64,000 nt of DNA, from positions 2,046,001 to 2,110,000 of the forward strand of contig CAVYMJ010000006.1 of NCBI GenBank assembly GCA_963769585.1, given 5' to 3'. The notes under the pieces are model-generated. The model made no database searches. It was given only the letters and a program-made list of their open reading frames with translations, and was not told where the DNA came from. Position numbers and translations under genes: made by a program. Shown one piece after another: positions 7,054 through 15,212 of this stretch (within the stretch, counting starts at the first letter, position 1; each line of letters opens with the position of its first letter). Source of the stretch: SSC3 sp963769585 (lineage in GTDB: Bacteria; Actinomycetota; Actinomycetes; Propionibacteriales; Nocardioidaceae).

Positions 7054-8304
7054 CTAGTCGGCGGCGTCGAGGCTGCCCACGCCCATCAGCCCGGGGTCGA
7101 GCAAGGCCTGCTCGTCGGGCCTCTCGGGCAGAACGTGAGCGACGTAGGAGGCCACAGCGTCGTCGATGGACACCTCGTGTCCGGCCTGCTCCGAGAGGTA
7201 CCACCGGTGGTCGAGCACCTCATGGAAGATCTCGGCCTCCTCGAGCTTGCCGGCGAGCTCGGGTGGGACAGCGTCGACGACGGGCTGGAAGACGTCCATC
7301 AACCAGTGCCGAGCGACGGTGTCCTCGTCGACGTCGTTATCCGGCATCACGGCCCGGGCGCGGTAGGTGTCCAGGTCGTTGAGGATGCGCCGCGCCTGGT
7401 TCTCCTGCACCGCGAGACCCGTGAGCTGCTGCAGCCGGCGACGGTGGTGGCCTGCCTCGACGACCTGGGTCTGGACGAGCACCTGGGGGTTGCCGTCTAC
7501 CTCGCTCACCTGGATCTGCGCCGCGTCGTACCCGAGCTGGTTGAGCCGCCGTAGCCGCTCCTCGATCAGACCCCACTCGTCGGAGTGAACCGTCTGCGGC
7601 GAGGTCAGCTCGGACCACAAGGCGTTGTACCGGTCACAGACCGAGAGTGCGGTGTCGACGGGATCGACGGTCTCGGCAAGGAGTCCCGCCATCTGCAGGT
7701 CCATCAGCTCCCCGGCGAGGTTCGTCTGGGCGAGCTCGATGTCATAGAGCCTCTGGCCCGTGGACAGGGTTGCGCGCAGCTCGCCGGTCTCCGCGTCCAC
7801 CAGATACGCCGCCAGGGCCCCGGCATCCCGCCGGAACAGCGTGTTGGACAGCGAGCAGTCGCCCCAGGCGAACCCGGCCAGGTGCAGCCTGACCAACAGC
7901 TCGGCGAGGGCGTCGAGAAGCTTCGGCTCGAGGTCGGGATCCATCCGCCGCGAGAAGAGCGCGCGGTACGGGAGCGAGAACCTCAGGTGCTTGGTCACCA
8001 GCGCCGCGTCCAGGGGCCGCCCGTCGCTGGCGACTCGGTCCGCCACCACGCCCACCGCGTGGACGACCGGAAGCTGGCGGTGCCGCAGCTCGCCGAGCAG
8101 CTCGTACTCACGATCGGCCAGGTGCTGGCTGATCTCCTTGACGGCGTACACGATCCCGCCGATGCGGACGAACCGCACCACGTGCCGGGAGATGCCTCGC
8201 GGTAGCGAGACCAGGTGCTCGTGGGGCCACTCTTCCAGGGGGAGCGACCATGGAAGCGACCTCAGCTCCATCGGGTCTGGGCCGGTCGCGAAACGCATGC
8301 GCAC
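7054..8304 (-). CDS. DUF4032 protein with lipopolysaccharide-kinase-like fold
   Basis: 416-residue cytoplasmic protein. The N-terminal half looks like a degenerate kinase: IVYAVKEISQHLADREYELL (candidate Lys and Glu), then GFAWGDCSLSNTLF as the catalytic-loop equivalent and YLVDAETGE as the metal-binding Asp. The C-terminal half (from about residue 220) is the helical DUF4032 region. It is widespread in Actinobacteria, but I know no established substrate. Start ATG 8304 or ATG 8298 (MRMRF) are equivalent. Divergent from the MFS gene; convergent with the GSP17M gene, 10 bases apart. Confidence 0.82.
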   Translation of the reverse strand: MRMRFATGPDPMELRSLPWSLPLEEWPHEHLVSLPRGISRHVVRFVRIGGIVYAVKEISQHLADREYELLGELRHRQLPVVHAVGVVADRVASDGRPLDAALVTKHLRFSLPYRALFSRRMDPDLEPKLLDALAELLVRLHLAGFAWGDCSLSNTLFRRDAGALAAYLVDAETGELRATLSTGQRLYDIELAQTNLAGELMDLQMAGLLAETVDPVDTALSVCDRYNALWSELTSPQTVHSDEWGLIEERLRRLNQLGYDAAQIQVSEVDGNPQVLVQTQVVEAGHHRRRLQQLTGLAVQENQARRILNDLDTYRARAVMPDNDVDEDTVARHWLMDVFQPVVDAVPPELAGKLEEAEIFHEVLDHRWYLSEQAGHEVSIDDAVASYVAHVLPERPDEQALLDPGLMGVGSLDAAD

Positions 8305-8357
8305 CCTGCAAGCGTCGCACAGTGACCTGCCACGGCCACCCGGCCGCGGGCAGGACT

Positions 8358-8363
8358 TAGGGT
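8358..8363 (+). promoter_or_regulatory. Putative -10 element of a leaderless MFS gene
   Basis: TAGGGT fits TANNNT and lies 7 bases before GTG 8371, so the transcript would start at about that GTG. This supports GTG 8371 over GTG 8362. No clear -35 is visible. Confidence 0.4.
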
Positions 8364-8370
8364 GTGGCCG

Positions 8371-9561
8371 GTGACGACGTCTCAGAACAGCCGCCTGGAA
8401 CGCTGGCTGGTTGTCGTCGGCATCGTCGTCCTGGGCTTCAACCTCCGACCCGCGGCGGTCAGCGTCGGACCGGTGCTGGACGAGCTCACCACCGATCTGG
8501 CCATGTCGCCGACCACTGCTGGCGTCCTCACCAGTCTCCCCGTCCTTGCCTTCGCGATCTTCGGCGCTTCAGCACCCGCGTTCGGCAAGCGGTGGGGCAT
8601 GCACAGTACGACGCTGGTGGCGCTGCTCGCCGTCGTACTCGGGCTGGCCACACGGGCGCGCCTGGACAGCGCGCCACTTTTCCTCCTGGCCTCGCTGGTC
8701 GCTCTGGGCGGCATGGCGACCGCCAACGTGCTGCTGCCCTCGCTGGTCAAGCTGCACTTCCCCCAGCGGGTCGGGCTGATGACGTCGGTGTACACGACGT
8801 CGCTGGCCCTCGGCCTGACCTTCTCCTCCGTGCTGACCGTCCCGATCTCGCAGGGTCTCGGCTCGTGGCGCTGGGGTCTGGGCACCTGGGCGCTGACTGC
8901 CGGGCTTGCGGCCCTGCCCTGGCTCGGGCTGCTCCGACACGACAGCGCGCTGAAGGAGCGGCCCCGGGCCATCGGGCTGCGAGAGGTGGCCCGCACCAGG
9001 CTCGGGTGGGCCATGGCCCTGACCTTCGGCCTCCAGTCGACCCAGGCGTACACGATCTTCGGCTGGGCGCCGCAGGTCTTCCGCGACGCGGGGTTCTCGG
9101 CGACCACCGCCGGGGTCCTTCTCGGCGTGGTCACCGGCATTGGGATCCCGCTCTCGTTCGTCGTCCCCGCCCTGGCGGGACGCCTCCCCGACCACACCTG
9201 GCTGATGCTGGGCCTAGTGGCCTGCTACCCCCTCGGGTACGGCGGGCTCATCCTCGCTCCCAGCCAGGGCGCCTGGCTGTGGGCCGCCCTGCTCGGAGTC
9301 GGCACTGCGGTCTTTCCGCTGGTCCTGGCTCAGATCGGCCTGCGGGCCCGGACTCCGGAGGGGACAGCATCGCTCTCCGGCTTCACCCAGTCGGTCGGTT
9401 ACCTGATCGCAGCCCCGGGACCGTTCGCTGTCGGGGTGCTCTACGAGGTCACCGGAGGCTGGACCTGGCCGCTGCTCGCGATGACCTTCCTCAGCCTCGT
9501 GCTGGCGCTCGTGGCACGCACGGTCGCTCGGCCTGCCTACGTCGAGGACCAGCTGCCCTGA
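8371..9561 (+). CDS. MFS permease of the CynX/NimT type
   Basis: 396-residue integral membrane protein with twelve hydrophobic segments. The opening GFNLRPAAVSVGPVLDEL is the characteristic RPA signature of the CynX/NimT (cyanate and 2-nitroimidazole) group of major-facilitator permeases. Members export or import small anions and drugs; substrate here is unknown. GTG 8371 is chosen because a -10-like TAGGGT is correctly placed for a leaderless message; GTG 8362 adds three residues. A GC-rich hairpin follows the stop at 9573-9598. Confidence 0.88.
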   Translation: MTTSQNSRLERWLVVVGIVVLGFNLRPAAVSVGPVLDELTTDLAMSPTTAGVLTSLPVLAFAIFGASAPAFGKRWGMHSTTLVALLAVVLGLATRARLDSAPLFLLASLVALGGMATANVLLPSLVKLHFPQRVGLMTSVYTTSLALGLTFSSVLTVPISQGLGSWRWGLGTWALTAGLAALPWLGLLRHDSALKERPRAIGLREVARTRLGWAMALTFGLQSTQAYTIFGWAPQVFRDAGFSATTAGVLLGVVTGIGIPLSFVVPALAGRLPDHTWLMLGLVACYPLGYGGLILAPSQGAWLWAALLGVGTAVFPLVLAQIGLRARTPEGTASLSGFTQSVGYLIAAPGPFAVGVLYEVTGGWTWPLLAMTFLSLVLALVARTVARPAYVEDQLP

Positions 9562-9572
9562 ACAGCTTGGAA

Positions 9573-9598
9573 GGGCCCCGGCGCGGACGCCGGGACCC
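9573..9598 (+). terminator. GC-rich hairpin after the MFS gene
   Basis: Arms GGGCCCCGGCG (9573-9583) and CGCCGGGACCC (9588-9598) pair with one mismatch around loop CGGA, 12 bases after the permease stop. There is no U-run, as is common for actinobacterial terminators. Confidence 0.6.
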
Positions 9599-9770
9599 CT
9601 CGTCCGCGTCGTACCCGTCGATGCGCAGGTGCGGGAAGGCCTTCGCGAGCTCGATGGCCGCCCAGCCGAGTCCACAGCCGACGTCGGCGACGCGAGCAGC
9701 CCGAGTCGGGTCTCGCAGCCGCTCGTCAACGTCGGGGATCGCCGGGATCCTTGACGTCTCACCAGAGAGT
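9596..9770 (-). pseudogene. Remnant of a SAM-dependent methyltransferase gene
   Basis: Read leftward, one frame gives ETSRIPAIPDVDERLRDPT then RVADVGCGLGWAAIELAKAF and PHLRIDGYDAD. That is motif I (DVGCGLGW) and the acidic end of strand beta-2 (DGYDAD) of a class I methyltransferase, with the preceding linker typical of winged-helix methyltransferases. The frame then runs into the terminator region of the MFS gene. No start codon, no N-terminal half and no downstream motifs are present, so about 55-60 codons of a once larger gene survive. This is seen from the translation only; a homology search would define the original family. Confidence 0.65.
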
Positions 9771-9795
9771 GGCGTTCAAAGTCTCGCCTGGACAG

Positions 9796-9820
9796 CAAGA
9801 AAGGCCGCCTCTCGGCGGCC
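9796..9820 (-). terminator. Intrinsic terminator of tRNA-Ala
   Basis: GGCCGCC/GGCGGCC stem (9820-9814 with 9809-9803) with a 4-base loop, followed by TTTCTT on the leftward transcript, 8 bases after the tRNA 3' end. Confidence 0.8.
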
Positions 9821-9828
9821 CTCATGGG

Positions 9829-9901
9829 TGGAGCTGAGGGGACTCGAACCCCTGACCCCCTGCATGCCATGCAGGTGCGCTACCAGCTGCGCCACAGCCC
9901 C
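9829..9901 (-). tRNA. tRNA-Ala (anticodon GGC)
   Basis: 73-nt cloverleaf on the leftward strand. The acceptor stem GGGGCTG/CAGCTCC has one G-T pair, discriminator A is at 9829, the anticodon stem CCTGC/GCAGG encloses loop ATGGCAT with anticodon GGC, and the T-loop is GGTTCGAGTCC. CCA is not encoded. It is the last unit of a long leftward gene block and has its own terminator. Confidence 0.95.
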
Positions 9902-9952
9902 GCAGCCCGGGTGAAGCGCTCCGGGCAACCAGGGAATCTTAGCCAACCGGAG

Positions 9953-10576
9953 TCACGGATGCGAAATCGGGTCGAGCCCGTAGCCGCGCAGCCGGAGGTG
10001 TCGGTCGCTGGTGCGTTCCTCGATGATCGCGTAGTGGCAGTTGTCCAGCGCTCGGAGAGTCAGGGCCGCTGCTGGCGGCCAGCCCAGCAGGCCAGCCAGG
10101 GCGACCTTGAGGCAGGCACCGTGAGCGACGACGAGGCCTGTCTCGCCCTCGGCCAGACTGTCCAGCGCCTCCCGGCAGGCCGGGACGACCCGCGCGGCGA
10201 CGTCCTGGGAGGTCTCAGCGCCGGGGACCCCGGACGGCGGGTTGCCGAGCTCCCAACCGGCGCCGAGTCCCGGGAAGCGATCGCTGGCCTCGGCGACGGT
10301 GAGGCCCTGCCGCTCTCCGACGTCGTACTCGCGAAGCCGCGCGTCCGGCTTCACGGCAACCCCGGAGGCGCGGCTGATCAGCTCGGCGGTCTCGCGTGAG
10401 CGGGCGAGATCGGAGGTCCAGATCGCGTTGAGGTCGAGGCTGGCGAAGTAGGACGCAGCGGCCGAGGCCTGTGCGTGCCCGACGTCGTCCAGCGGTACGT
10501 CGGCGTGGCCCTGCGCCCGGCCGGAGTCGTTCCAGGCGGTCCGGCCGTGCCGCAGCAGGACGAGGGTCCTGGTCAT
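9953..10576 (-). CDS. Histidine phosphatase (phosphoglycerate mutase superfamily)
   Basis: 207-residue cytoplasmic phosphatase. LLRHGRTAWN (residues 7-16) contains the catalytic phospho-accepting His with the RHG motif, LREYDVGERQG is the acidic proton-donor region, and VVAHGACLKV holds the second catalytic His. Such proteins dephosphorylate small phospho-metabolites; substrate not assignable. Its ATG overlaps the rsfS stop (ATGA), and this order after nadD and rsfS recurs in actinobacteria, suggesting a role in phosphate-ester or cofactor metabolism linked to that operon. Confidence 0.88.
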   Translation of the reverse strand: MTRTLVLLRHGRTAWNDSGRAQGHADVPLDDVGHAQASAAASYFASLDLNAIWTSDLARSRETAELISRASGVAVKPDARLREYDVGERQGLTVAEASDRFPGLGAGWELGNPPSGVPGAETSQDVAARVVPACREALDSLAEGETGLVVAHGACLKVALAGLLGWPPAAALTLRALDNCHYAIIEERTSDRHLRLRGYGLDPISHP

Positions 10577-10950
10577 CCCTTGCCGGAGGTCACGGTGTCC
10601 GGCAGCGTGATCAGCGGGCAGTCGCGCCAGAGCCGCTCGAGGGCGTAGAAGGTGCGCTCCTCCTCGTGCTGCACGTGGACGACGATGTCGGCGTAGTCGA
10701 TCAGCACCCAGCGCCCGTCCCGCTCCCCCTCGCGGCGCAGCGGCTTCGCACCGAGGTCGCGCAGGCGGTCCTCGATCTCGTCGACGATCGCTTTCACCTG
10801 CCGGTCGCTGGGTGCGGAGCAGAGCACGAAGGCGTCGGTGATGACCAGCTGCTCGGAGACGTCGAAGGCCATGATGTTCTCGGCCTGCTTGTCAGAGGCA
10901 GCCTGGGCGGCAGTACGGACAAGCTCGATGGCCCGGTCGGTTGCAGTCAC
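10573..10950 (-). CDS. rsfS: Ribosomal silencing factor RsfS
   Basis: 125-residue RsfS/Iojap protein that binds ribosomal protein uL14 on the 50S subunit and blocks subunit joining, saving translation capacity in starvation. Family features include NIMAFDVSEQLVITDAFVLC, SDRQVKAIVDEIEDRL, GRWVLIDYADIVVHVQ and the C-terminal YALERLW. The start is GTG 10950, which overlaps the nadD stop (GTGA); the frame is open further upstream but the extension is non-homologous and lies inside nadD. The nadD-rsfS pairing is classic. Confidence 0.94.
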   Translation of the reverse strand: MTATDRAIELVRTAAQAASDKQAENIMAFDVSEQLVITDAFVLCSAPSDRQVKAIVDEIEDRLRDLGAKPLRREGERDGRWVLIDYADIVVHVQHEEERTFYALERLWRDCPLITLPDTVTSGKG

Positions 10951-11570
10951 GCTGGGGATCCTTGGTAGAGGTTGTTCTTGGCGATGTACTGGACGACACC
11001 GTCGGGCACGAGGTACCACACCGGTTCGCCTTTGGCGGTACGGGCGCGGCATTCGGTCGAAGAGATGGCCAGCGCCGGGATCTCCACGATCGTGACCCGG
11101 TCGTGGGGGATGCCGTCTATGGTCGAACGGTCCATGTCATAGCCCGGCCTGGTGCAACCGACGAACTGCGCCAGCTCGAACAGCTGATCGGAGTGGCGCC
11201 AGCCGAGGATCTCGCCCAGAGCGTCGGCACCGGTGATGAAGTACAGCTCGGCCTCGGGCTCAAGCGCGTGCAGTTCGCGGAGCGTGTCGATCGTGTACGT
11301 CGGCCCGTCACGGTCGATGTCGACGCGCGAGACCCGGAAGACGGGGTTCGAGGCGGTGGCGATCACCGTCATCAGGTAGCGGTGCTCGGCGGCCGAGACG
11401 TCACGGTCCACCTTCTGGTAGGGCTGCCCGGTCGGCACGAAGATGACCTCGTCGAGACCGAACCAGGACTGCACCTCACTAGCCGCGACGAGGTGGCCGT
11501 GGTGGATGGGGTCGAAGGTCCCGCCCATGACACCGACCCGTCGCGGTGTGCTGGGCGAGCTCGAACCCAT
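10947..11570 (-). CDS. nadD: Nicotinate-nucleotide adenylyltransferase
   Basis: 207-residue nucleotidyltransferase making nicotinic acid adenine dinucleotide from NaMN and ATP in NAD biosynthesis. GVMGGTFDPIHHGHL (about residues 12-26) includes the HxGH ATP site, FITGADALGEI the substrate loop and ISSTECRAR the ISSTxxR motif. ATG 11570 was chosen: it gives the usual length and sits 8 bases after the stop of the small membrane-protein gene. The upstream frame extension is Arg-rich and spurious. Confidence 0.95.
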   Translation of the reverse strand: MGSSSPSTPRRVGVMGGTFDPIHHGHLVAASEVQSWFGLDEVIFVPTGQPYQKVDRDVSAAEHRYLMTVIATASNPVFRVSRVDIDRDGPTYTIDTLRELHALEPEAELYFITGADALGEILGWRHSDQLFELAQFVGCTRPGYDMDRSTIDGIPHDRVTIVEIPALAISSTECRARTAKGEPVWYLVPDGVVQYIAKNNLYQGSPA

Positions 11571-11578
11571 GATGTCGC

Positions 11579-11737
11579 TCAGGAGTGGTCGCGCCCGCCG
11601 CCGAAGGAGACCAGCACGAGCAGCACCACCAGGAGCAGCACGAAGATGCCGGGGCCGACGACCCAAGGGCTGACTCCTCCGCCTTCATGGCTGACACCGG
11701 ACTCCGCCGTGAGGGCGACAAGGCTGTTGAACGACAT
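11579..11737 (-). CDS. 52-residue single-pass membrane protein
   Basis: ATG 11737 to TGA 11579. Starts MSFNSLVALTAESGVSHE, continues through a Gly-rich linker to one strong hydrophobic helix (GIFVLLLVVLLVLVSFGG), and ends with a short polar tail GRDHS. It lies 9 bases after the CDP-alcohol phosphatidyltransferase stop and 8 bases before nadD, so it is clearly within the operon. I do not recognise a family. The tight operon fit and clean membrane helix argue that it is real. Confidence 0.7.
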   Translation of the reverse strand: MSFNSLVALTAESGVSHEGGGVSPWVVGPGIFVLLLVVLLVLVSFGGGRDHS

Positions 11738-11746
11738 GCGCGAAGC

Positions 11747-12382
11747 CTACCTGCTGGGAATCGGGATGCCGATCCTGACCAGCCTGATCAGCGATGCCGT
11801 CTTCATCACCAGGAGCGCGCTCGCGATCACCACGCCCAACGTGACCGCGAGGCCGGTGCCGACGTACTCGTGGGTGACCAGAAGGAGCACGGCGAACAGC
11901 GAGCTGTTGACCGCCTTGGCGGGTTTGGACCAGTTCCACAGCCAGGTCTGGCGGTCGATCACGAAGAAGTAGTTCGGGCTGCGCACGGGCCAGGCGAGGA
12001 AAGAGAGGGACAGGAAGCAGTCGATCACCATGAACTCGGCGAGATAGATCACCACAGCAGGCGCCAGCCCCGGCTCGAGCCACATCAGGCCGACGTAGAA
12101 GACCGCACAGCAGAAGCGGTCGCACAGGATGTCCAGCGAGGCCCCGATCCGGGTCTCGCAGCCTCGGACGCGAGCCACGTACCCGTCGAGCATGTCGCCC
12201 ACCCAGTAGACGGCGAGCGAGGCGATGAGCAGCTCGAGCGAGGACTCCCGAGCCGCAGCGACCCCGAGCGTCACCGCGACCACCGTGCGCACGAACGTGA
12301 TCACGGTCGCGGACGTGGCGATTCGTTCCTTGGCAGGGTCGCTCCAGACGTCAAGCGTCCGGGGGTCAGCGAGTGTGTCCAT
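11747..12382 (-). CDS. CDP-alcohol phosphatidyltransferase family membrane enzyme
   Basis: 211-residue polytopic enzyme that moves a phosphatidyl group from CDP-diacylglycerol to an alcohol. The complete catalytic signature DGx2ARx8Gx3Dx3D is present as DGYVARVRGCETRIG followed by ASLDILCDRF (about residues 65-88), with five to six membrane segments around it. Which alcohol is used cannot be told; PgsA- and PIS-like enzymes share the motif. The ATG lies 17 bases inside the 3' end of proA, so the genes overlap and are probably co-translated. Confidence 0.88.
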   Translation of the reverse strand: MDTLADPRTLDVWSDPAKERIATSATVITFVRTVVAVTLGVAAARESSLELLIASLAVYWVGDMLDGYVARVRGCETRIGASLDILCDRFCCAVFYVGLMWLEPGLAPAVVIYLAEFMVIDCFLSLSFLAWPVRSPNYFFVIDRQTWLWNWSKPAKAVNSSLFAVLLLVTHEYVGTGLAVTLGVVIASALLVMKTASLIRLVRIGIPIPSR

Positions 12383-13619
12383 CGCCCGTGACGACGTACT
12401 TGGTGGAGGTCATCTCGGGCAGCCCCATCGGGCCGCGCGCGTGCAGCTTCTGGGTGGAGATGCCGATCTCGGCGCCGAAGCCGAACTCCCCACCGTCGGT
12501 AAAGCGCGTACTCGCGTTGACCATCACGGCGGCTGAGTCGACCGCCGCGGCGAACCGCCGGGCGGCCGCCTGGTCGGTGGTGACGATCGCCTCGGTGTGA
12601 CCACTGGAGTAGCGGCGGATGTGCGCGATGGCCTCGTCGAGCGTCGGTACGACGGCCGCAGAGATGTCCAGCGAGAGGTACTCCATCCCGTAGTCCTCGT
12701 CGGTGACGCCGACGACGCCCTCCTGGTCAGCGAACGTCTCGTCGCCGTGAACGGTGACACCGGCAGCCTGGAGCGCCTTGGTGATGCGCGGGACGAACTC
12801 GGCGGCGACGGTCTCGTGCACCAGAAGCGACTCGGCCGCGTTGCAGACAGAGGTTCGGTGGGTCTTAGCGTTCAGCACGATGCGCTCGGCCACGTCCAGG
12901 TCTGCCGCGGCGTCGACGTACACGTGACAGTTGCCTACGCCGGTCTCGATGACGGGGACGGTCGACTCCTCGACCACGGAGCGGATCAGGCCGGCTCCCC
13001 CTCGGGGGATGAGCAGGTCGACGAGCCCGCGTGCCCGCATCAGCGCCTTGGCCGTCTCGTGCCCCTCGCTGGGGACGAGCTGGACGACATCCTCGGGTAG
13101 GCCGTTGGCTGCGGCGGCGACCCGGAGCACGGCCACGATCGCGGAGTTCGAGCGAGCGGCGCTGCCCGACCCCCGGAGCAGCACGGCGTTGCCGCTCTTG
13201 AGGCAGAGGCCCGCCGCGTCGGCGGTCACGTTGGGCCTGGCCTCGTAGATGATCCCGACGACCCCGAACGGCACCCGGACCTGGCGCAACTCAAGCCCGT
13301 TGGCCAGAGTCGATCCGCGGACCACTTCGCCGACCGGGTCTGCCAGGCGTGCGACGTCGCGCAGCCCCGCGGCCATGGCGGCCACGCGGTCCGGCGTCAG
13401 TCTCAGCCGGTCGACCAGATGGGGCGCAGTACCCGACGCCTCGGCGGCAGCGCAGTCCTCGCCGTTGGCCGCCAGGATCGTCGACGAGCGCTCCACGAGC
13501 GCATCGGCCATCGCCAGGAGCGCGGCGTCCTTGGTGGCCCGGGTTGCGAGCGCGAGCTCGGTCGACGCGACGCGGGCGCGCCCGGCGATCTCGGCGATCG
13601 TCGCTTCAGGGGTGGTCAC
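12366..13619 (-). CDS. proA: Gamma-glutamyl phosphate reductase
   Basis: 417-residue NADPH-dependent aldehyde-dehydrogenase-fold enzyme, second step of proline synthesis from glutamate. The catalytic Cys is in TSVCNAAESLLV (about residue 258), and the cofactor region includes VPFGVVGIIYEARPNVT and CLKSGNAVLLRG. Length is standard. It is downstream of proB but separated from it by one unknown gene, a departure from direct proBA adjacency. The start is ATG 13619. Confidence 0.96.
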   Translation of the reverse strand: MTTPEATIAEIAGRARVASTELALATRATKDAALLAMADALVERSSTILAANGEDCAAAEASGTAPHLVDRLRLTPDRVAAMAAGLRDVARLADPVGEVVRGSTLANGLELRQVRVPFGVVGIIYEARPNVTADAAGLCLKSGNAVLLRGSGSAARSNSAIVAVLRVAAAANGLPEDVVQLVPSEGHETAKALMRARGLVDLLIPRGGAGLIRSVVEESTVPVIETGVGNCHVYVDAAADLDVAERIVLNAKTHRTSVCNAAESLLVHETVAAEFVPRITKALQAAGVTVHGDETFADQEGVVGVTDEDYGMEYLSLDISAAVVPTLDEAIAHIRRYSSGHTEAIVTTDQAAARRFAAAVDSAAVMVNASTRFTDGGEFGFGAEIGISTQKLHARGPMGLPEMTSTKYVVTGDGHTR

Positions 13620-13646
13620 GTTGCCTAGCCTATGTCTGCTCGCTCC

Positions 13647-14018
13647 TCAGAACGGCAGGGGCGTCACGTCTTGGAGGTCCACGATCACGCTGTACTCGCG
13701 GCTGCGGCTCTGGAATACGGTGCGCTCAAGGACCTCCAGGCCGACGACCTCCCAGCGCGGCAGGCCGGCGGAGTCCCGATACTCGTTCCACACCCGCAAC
13801 GCCAGTGACGACGCATCGAGCAAGGAGTCGGCTTCCTCCCAGTACTGCACCTCGGCGCGATCCGCGGCGAACTTGAGCGAGTGGAGGAAGGGACGCTGCT
13901 CGCTGAGCCGTCGCAACGCGTTGCGCACGATCAACGGCTCGACCACGTCACCGGCGACGGTCAGCGAGACGTGCCACAGGCGAATATCGTCGATCACCCA
14001 GATCCTCTCGGTCCCCAT
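13647..14018 (-). CDS. Conserved hypothetical protein between proB and proA
   Basis: 123 residues, no signal peptide or membrane helix, acidic overall. It begins MGTERIWVIDDIRLWHVSLT and includes EPLIVRNALRRLSEQRPFLH, VQYWEEADSLLDASSLALR and WEVVGLEVLERTVFQ. The alternating strand/helix pattern suggests a compact alpha/beta protein. I cannot name a family. It lies 27 bases upstream of proA and 87 bases downstream of proB in the same direction, so it is probably co-transcribed with the proline genes. Confidence 0.75.
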   Translation of the reverse strand: MGTERIWVIDDIRLWHVSLTVAGDVVEPLIVRNALRRLSEQRPFLHSLKFAADRAEVQYWEEADSLLDASSLALRVWNEYRDSAGLPRWEVVGLEVLERTVFQSRSREYSVIVDLQDVTPLPF

Positions 14019-14105
14019 TTGCTCCCAGGCAACAGTGTTCCCGAAGGGCCGGGACCGCGGCAGGGAAACGACGAAAGTCCGGATACAGGACCAGTCAGTC
14101 TCGAA

Positions 14106-15212
14106 TCAGAGCAGTACCAGGTCGTCGCGGTGGACCACTTCACGCTCGTACGACGAGCCGAGCTCACGCGCCAGGTCGTGGGTGGAGCGGCCGGCCAGCG
14201 AGGGAAGCTCGGTCGAGTCGTAGTTGACCAGCCCGCGCGCGATCGGCGTGCCGTCAGGCGTGACCAGATCGACCGGGTCCCCCACCTCGAAGCTTCCGGT
14301 GGACCGGGTGATCCCAGCGGCCAGCAGCGATGCCTTGCGCTCCCTGACCGCCTTCACCGCTCCGTCGTCGAGGTAGATGCGTCCCTTGGGCTCGGTAGCG
14401 TGCGCGAGCCAGAGCAGCCGCGTGGGGCGACGGCGTCCGGTGGCGTGGAACATGGTGCCCACCAGCTCTCCGGCCAGCGCGGCCGTGGCATTGTCCGCGC
14501 TGGTGAGCACGACCGGGATTCCCGCTCCGGTGGCGATCGCGGCAGCTTCCACCTTGGTCTGCATGCCGCCGGTTCCGACCCCCGACGCGGGGGCCTTCCC
14601 GATATCGACGGTGGACAGGTCCTCGACGCCGTTCACGTCGCTCAGCAGCACGGCGCCAGGCCTGCCGGGGTTGCCGTCGTACAGGCCGTCGACGTCGGAG
14701 AGCAGCAGCAGCAGATCGGCGTGGACCAGGTGCGCGACCAGGGCCGCGAGGCGGTCGTTGTCGCCGAAGCGGATCTCACCGGTAGCGACGGTGTCGTTCT
14801 CGTTGACGATCGGCAGGACGCCGAGCTCGAGCAGCTTCTGGAACGTGCGGTACGCGTTGCGGTAGTGACCCCGCCGCGTCACGTCGTCCACAGTGAGCAG
14901 GACCTGCCCGACGGCGAGCTCGTGGCGGGCGAACTCATCGGTGTAGCGGTGGATCAGCAAGCCCTGGCCGACCGAGGCCGCAGCCTGCTGGGTGGCGAGG
15001 TCCTTCGGCCGCCGGGTCAGCCGCAGCGGCGTGAGGCCTGCCGCGATGGCACCCGAGGAGACCAGCACCACCTCGACACCCCGCTTGCGTACGTCGGCGA
15101 GCGTGTCGACCAGCTCCACGACACGTTCCGGGTCGATCCCCCCGCCCTTGGTCAGCGAGGACGAGCCGATCTTGACGACCACGCGCCTGGCTGAGGCGAC
15201 CGCGGCTCTCAT
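14106..15212 (-). CDS. proB: Glutamate 5-kinase
   Basis: 368-residue enzyme that phosphorylates glutamate, the committed and feedback-inhibited step of proline synthesis. The N-terminal amino-acid-kinase domain shows VVVKIGSSSLT, LVSSGAIAAG, IVNENDTV and SDVDGLYDGNP; GVGTGGMQTKVEAA is the phosphate-binding segment. A C-terminal PUA domain follows from about residue 275. ATG 15212 overlaps the obg stop by one base (TGATG), coupling it to obg. The longer open frame upstream is inside obg. Confidence 0.95.
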   Translation of the reverse strand: MRAAVASARRVVVKIGSSSLTKGGGIDPERVVELVDTLADVRKRGVEVVLVSSGAIAAGLTPLRLTRRPKDLATQQAAASVGQGLLIHRYTDEFARHELAVGQVLLTVDDVTRRGHYRNAYRTFQKLLELGVLPIVNENDTVATGEIRFGDNDRLAALVAHLVHADLLLLLSDVDGLYDGNPGRPGAVLLSDVNGVEDLSTVDIGKAPASGVGTGGMQTKVEAAAIATGAGIPVVLTSADNATAALAGELVGTMFHATGRRRPTRLLWLAHATEPKGRIYLDDGAVKAVRERKASLLAAGITRSTGSFEVGDPVDLVTPDGTPIARGLVNYDSTELPSLAGRSTHDLARELGSSYEREVVHRDDLVLL

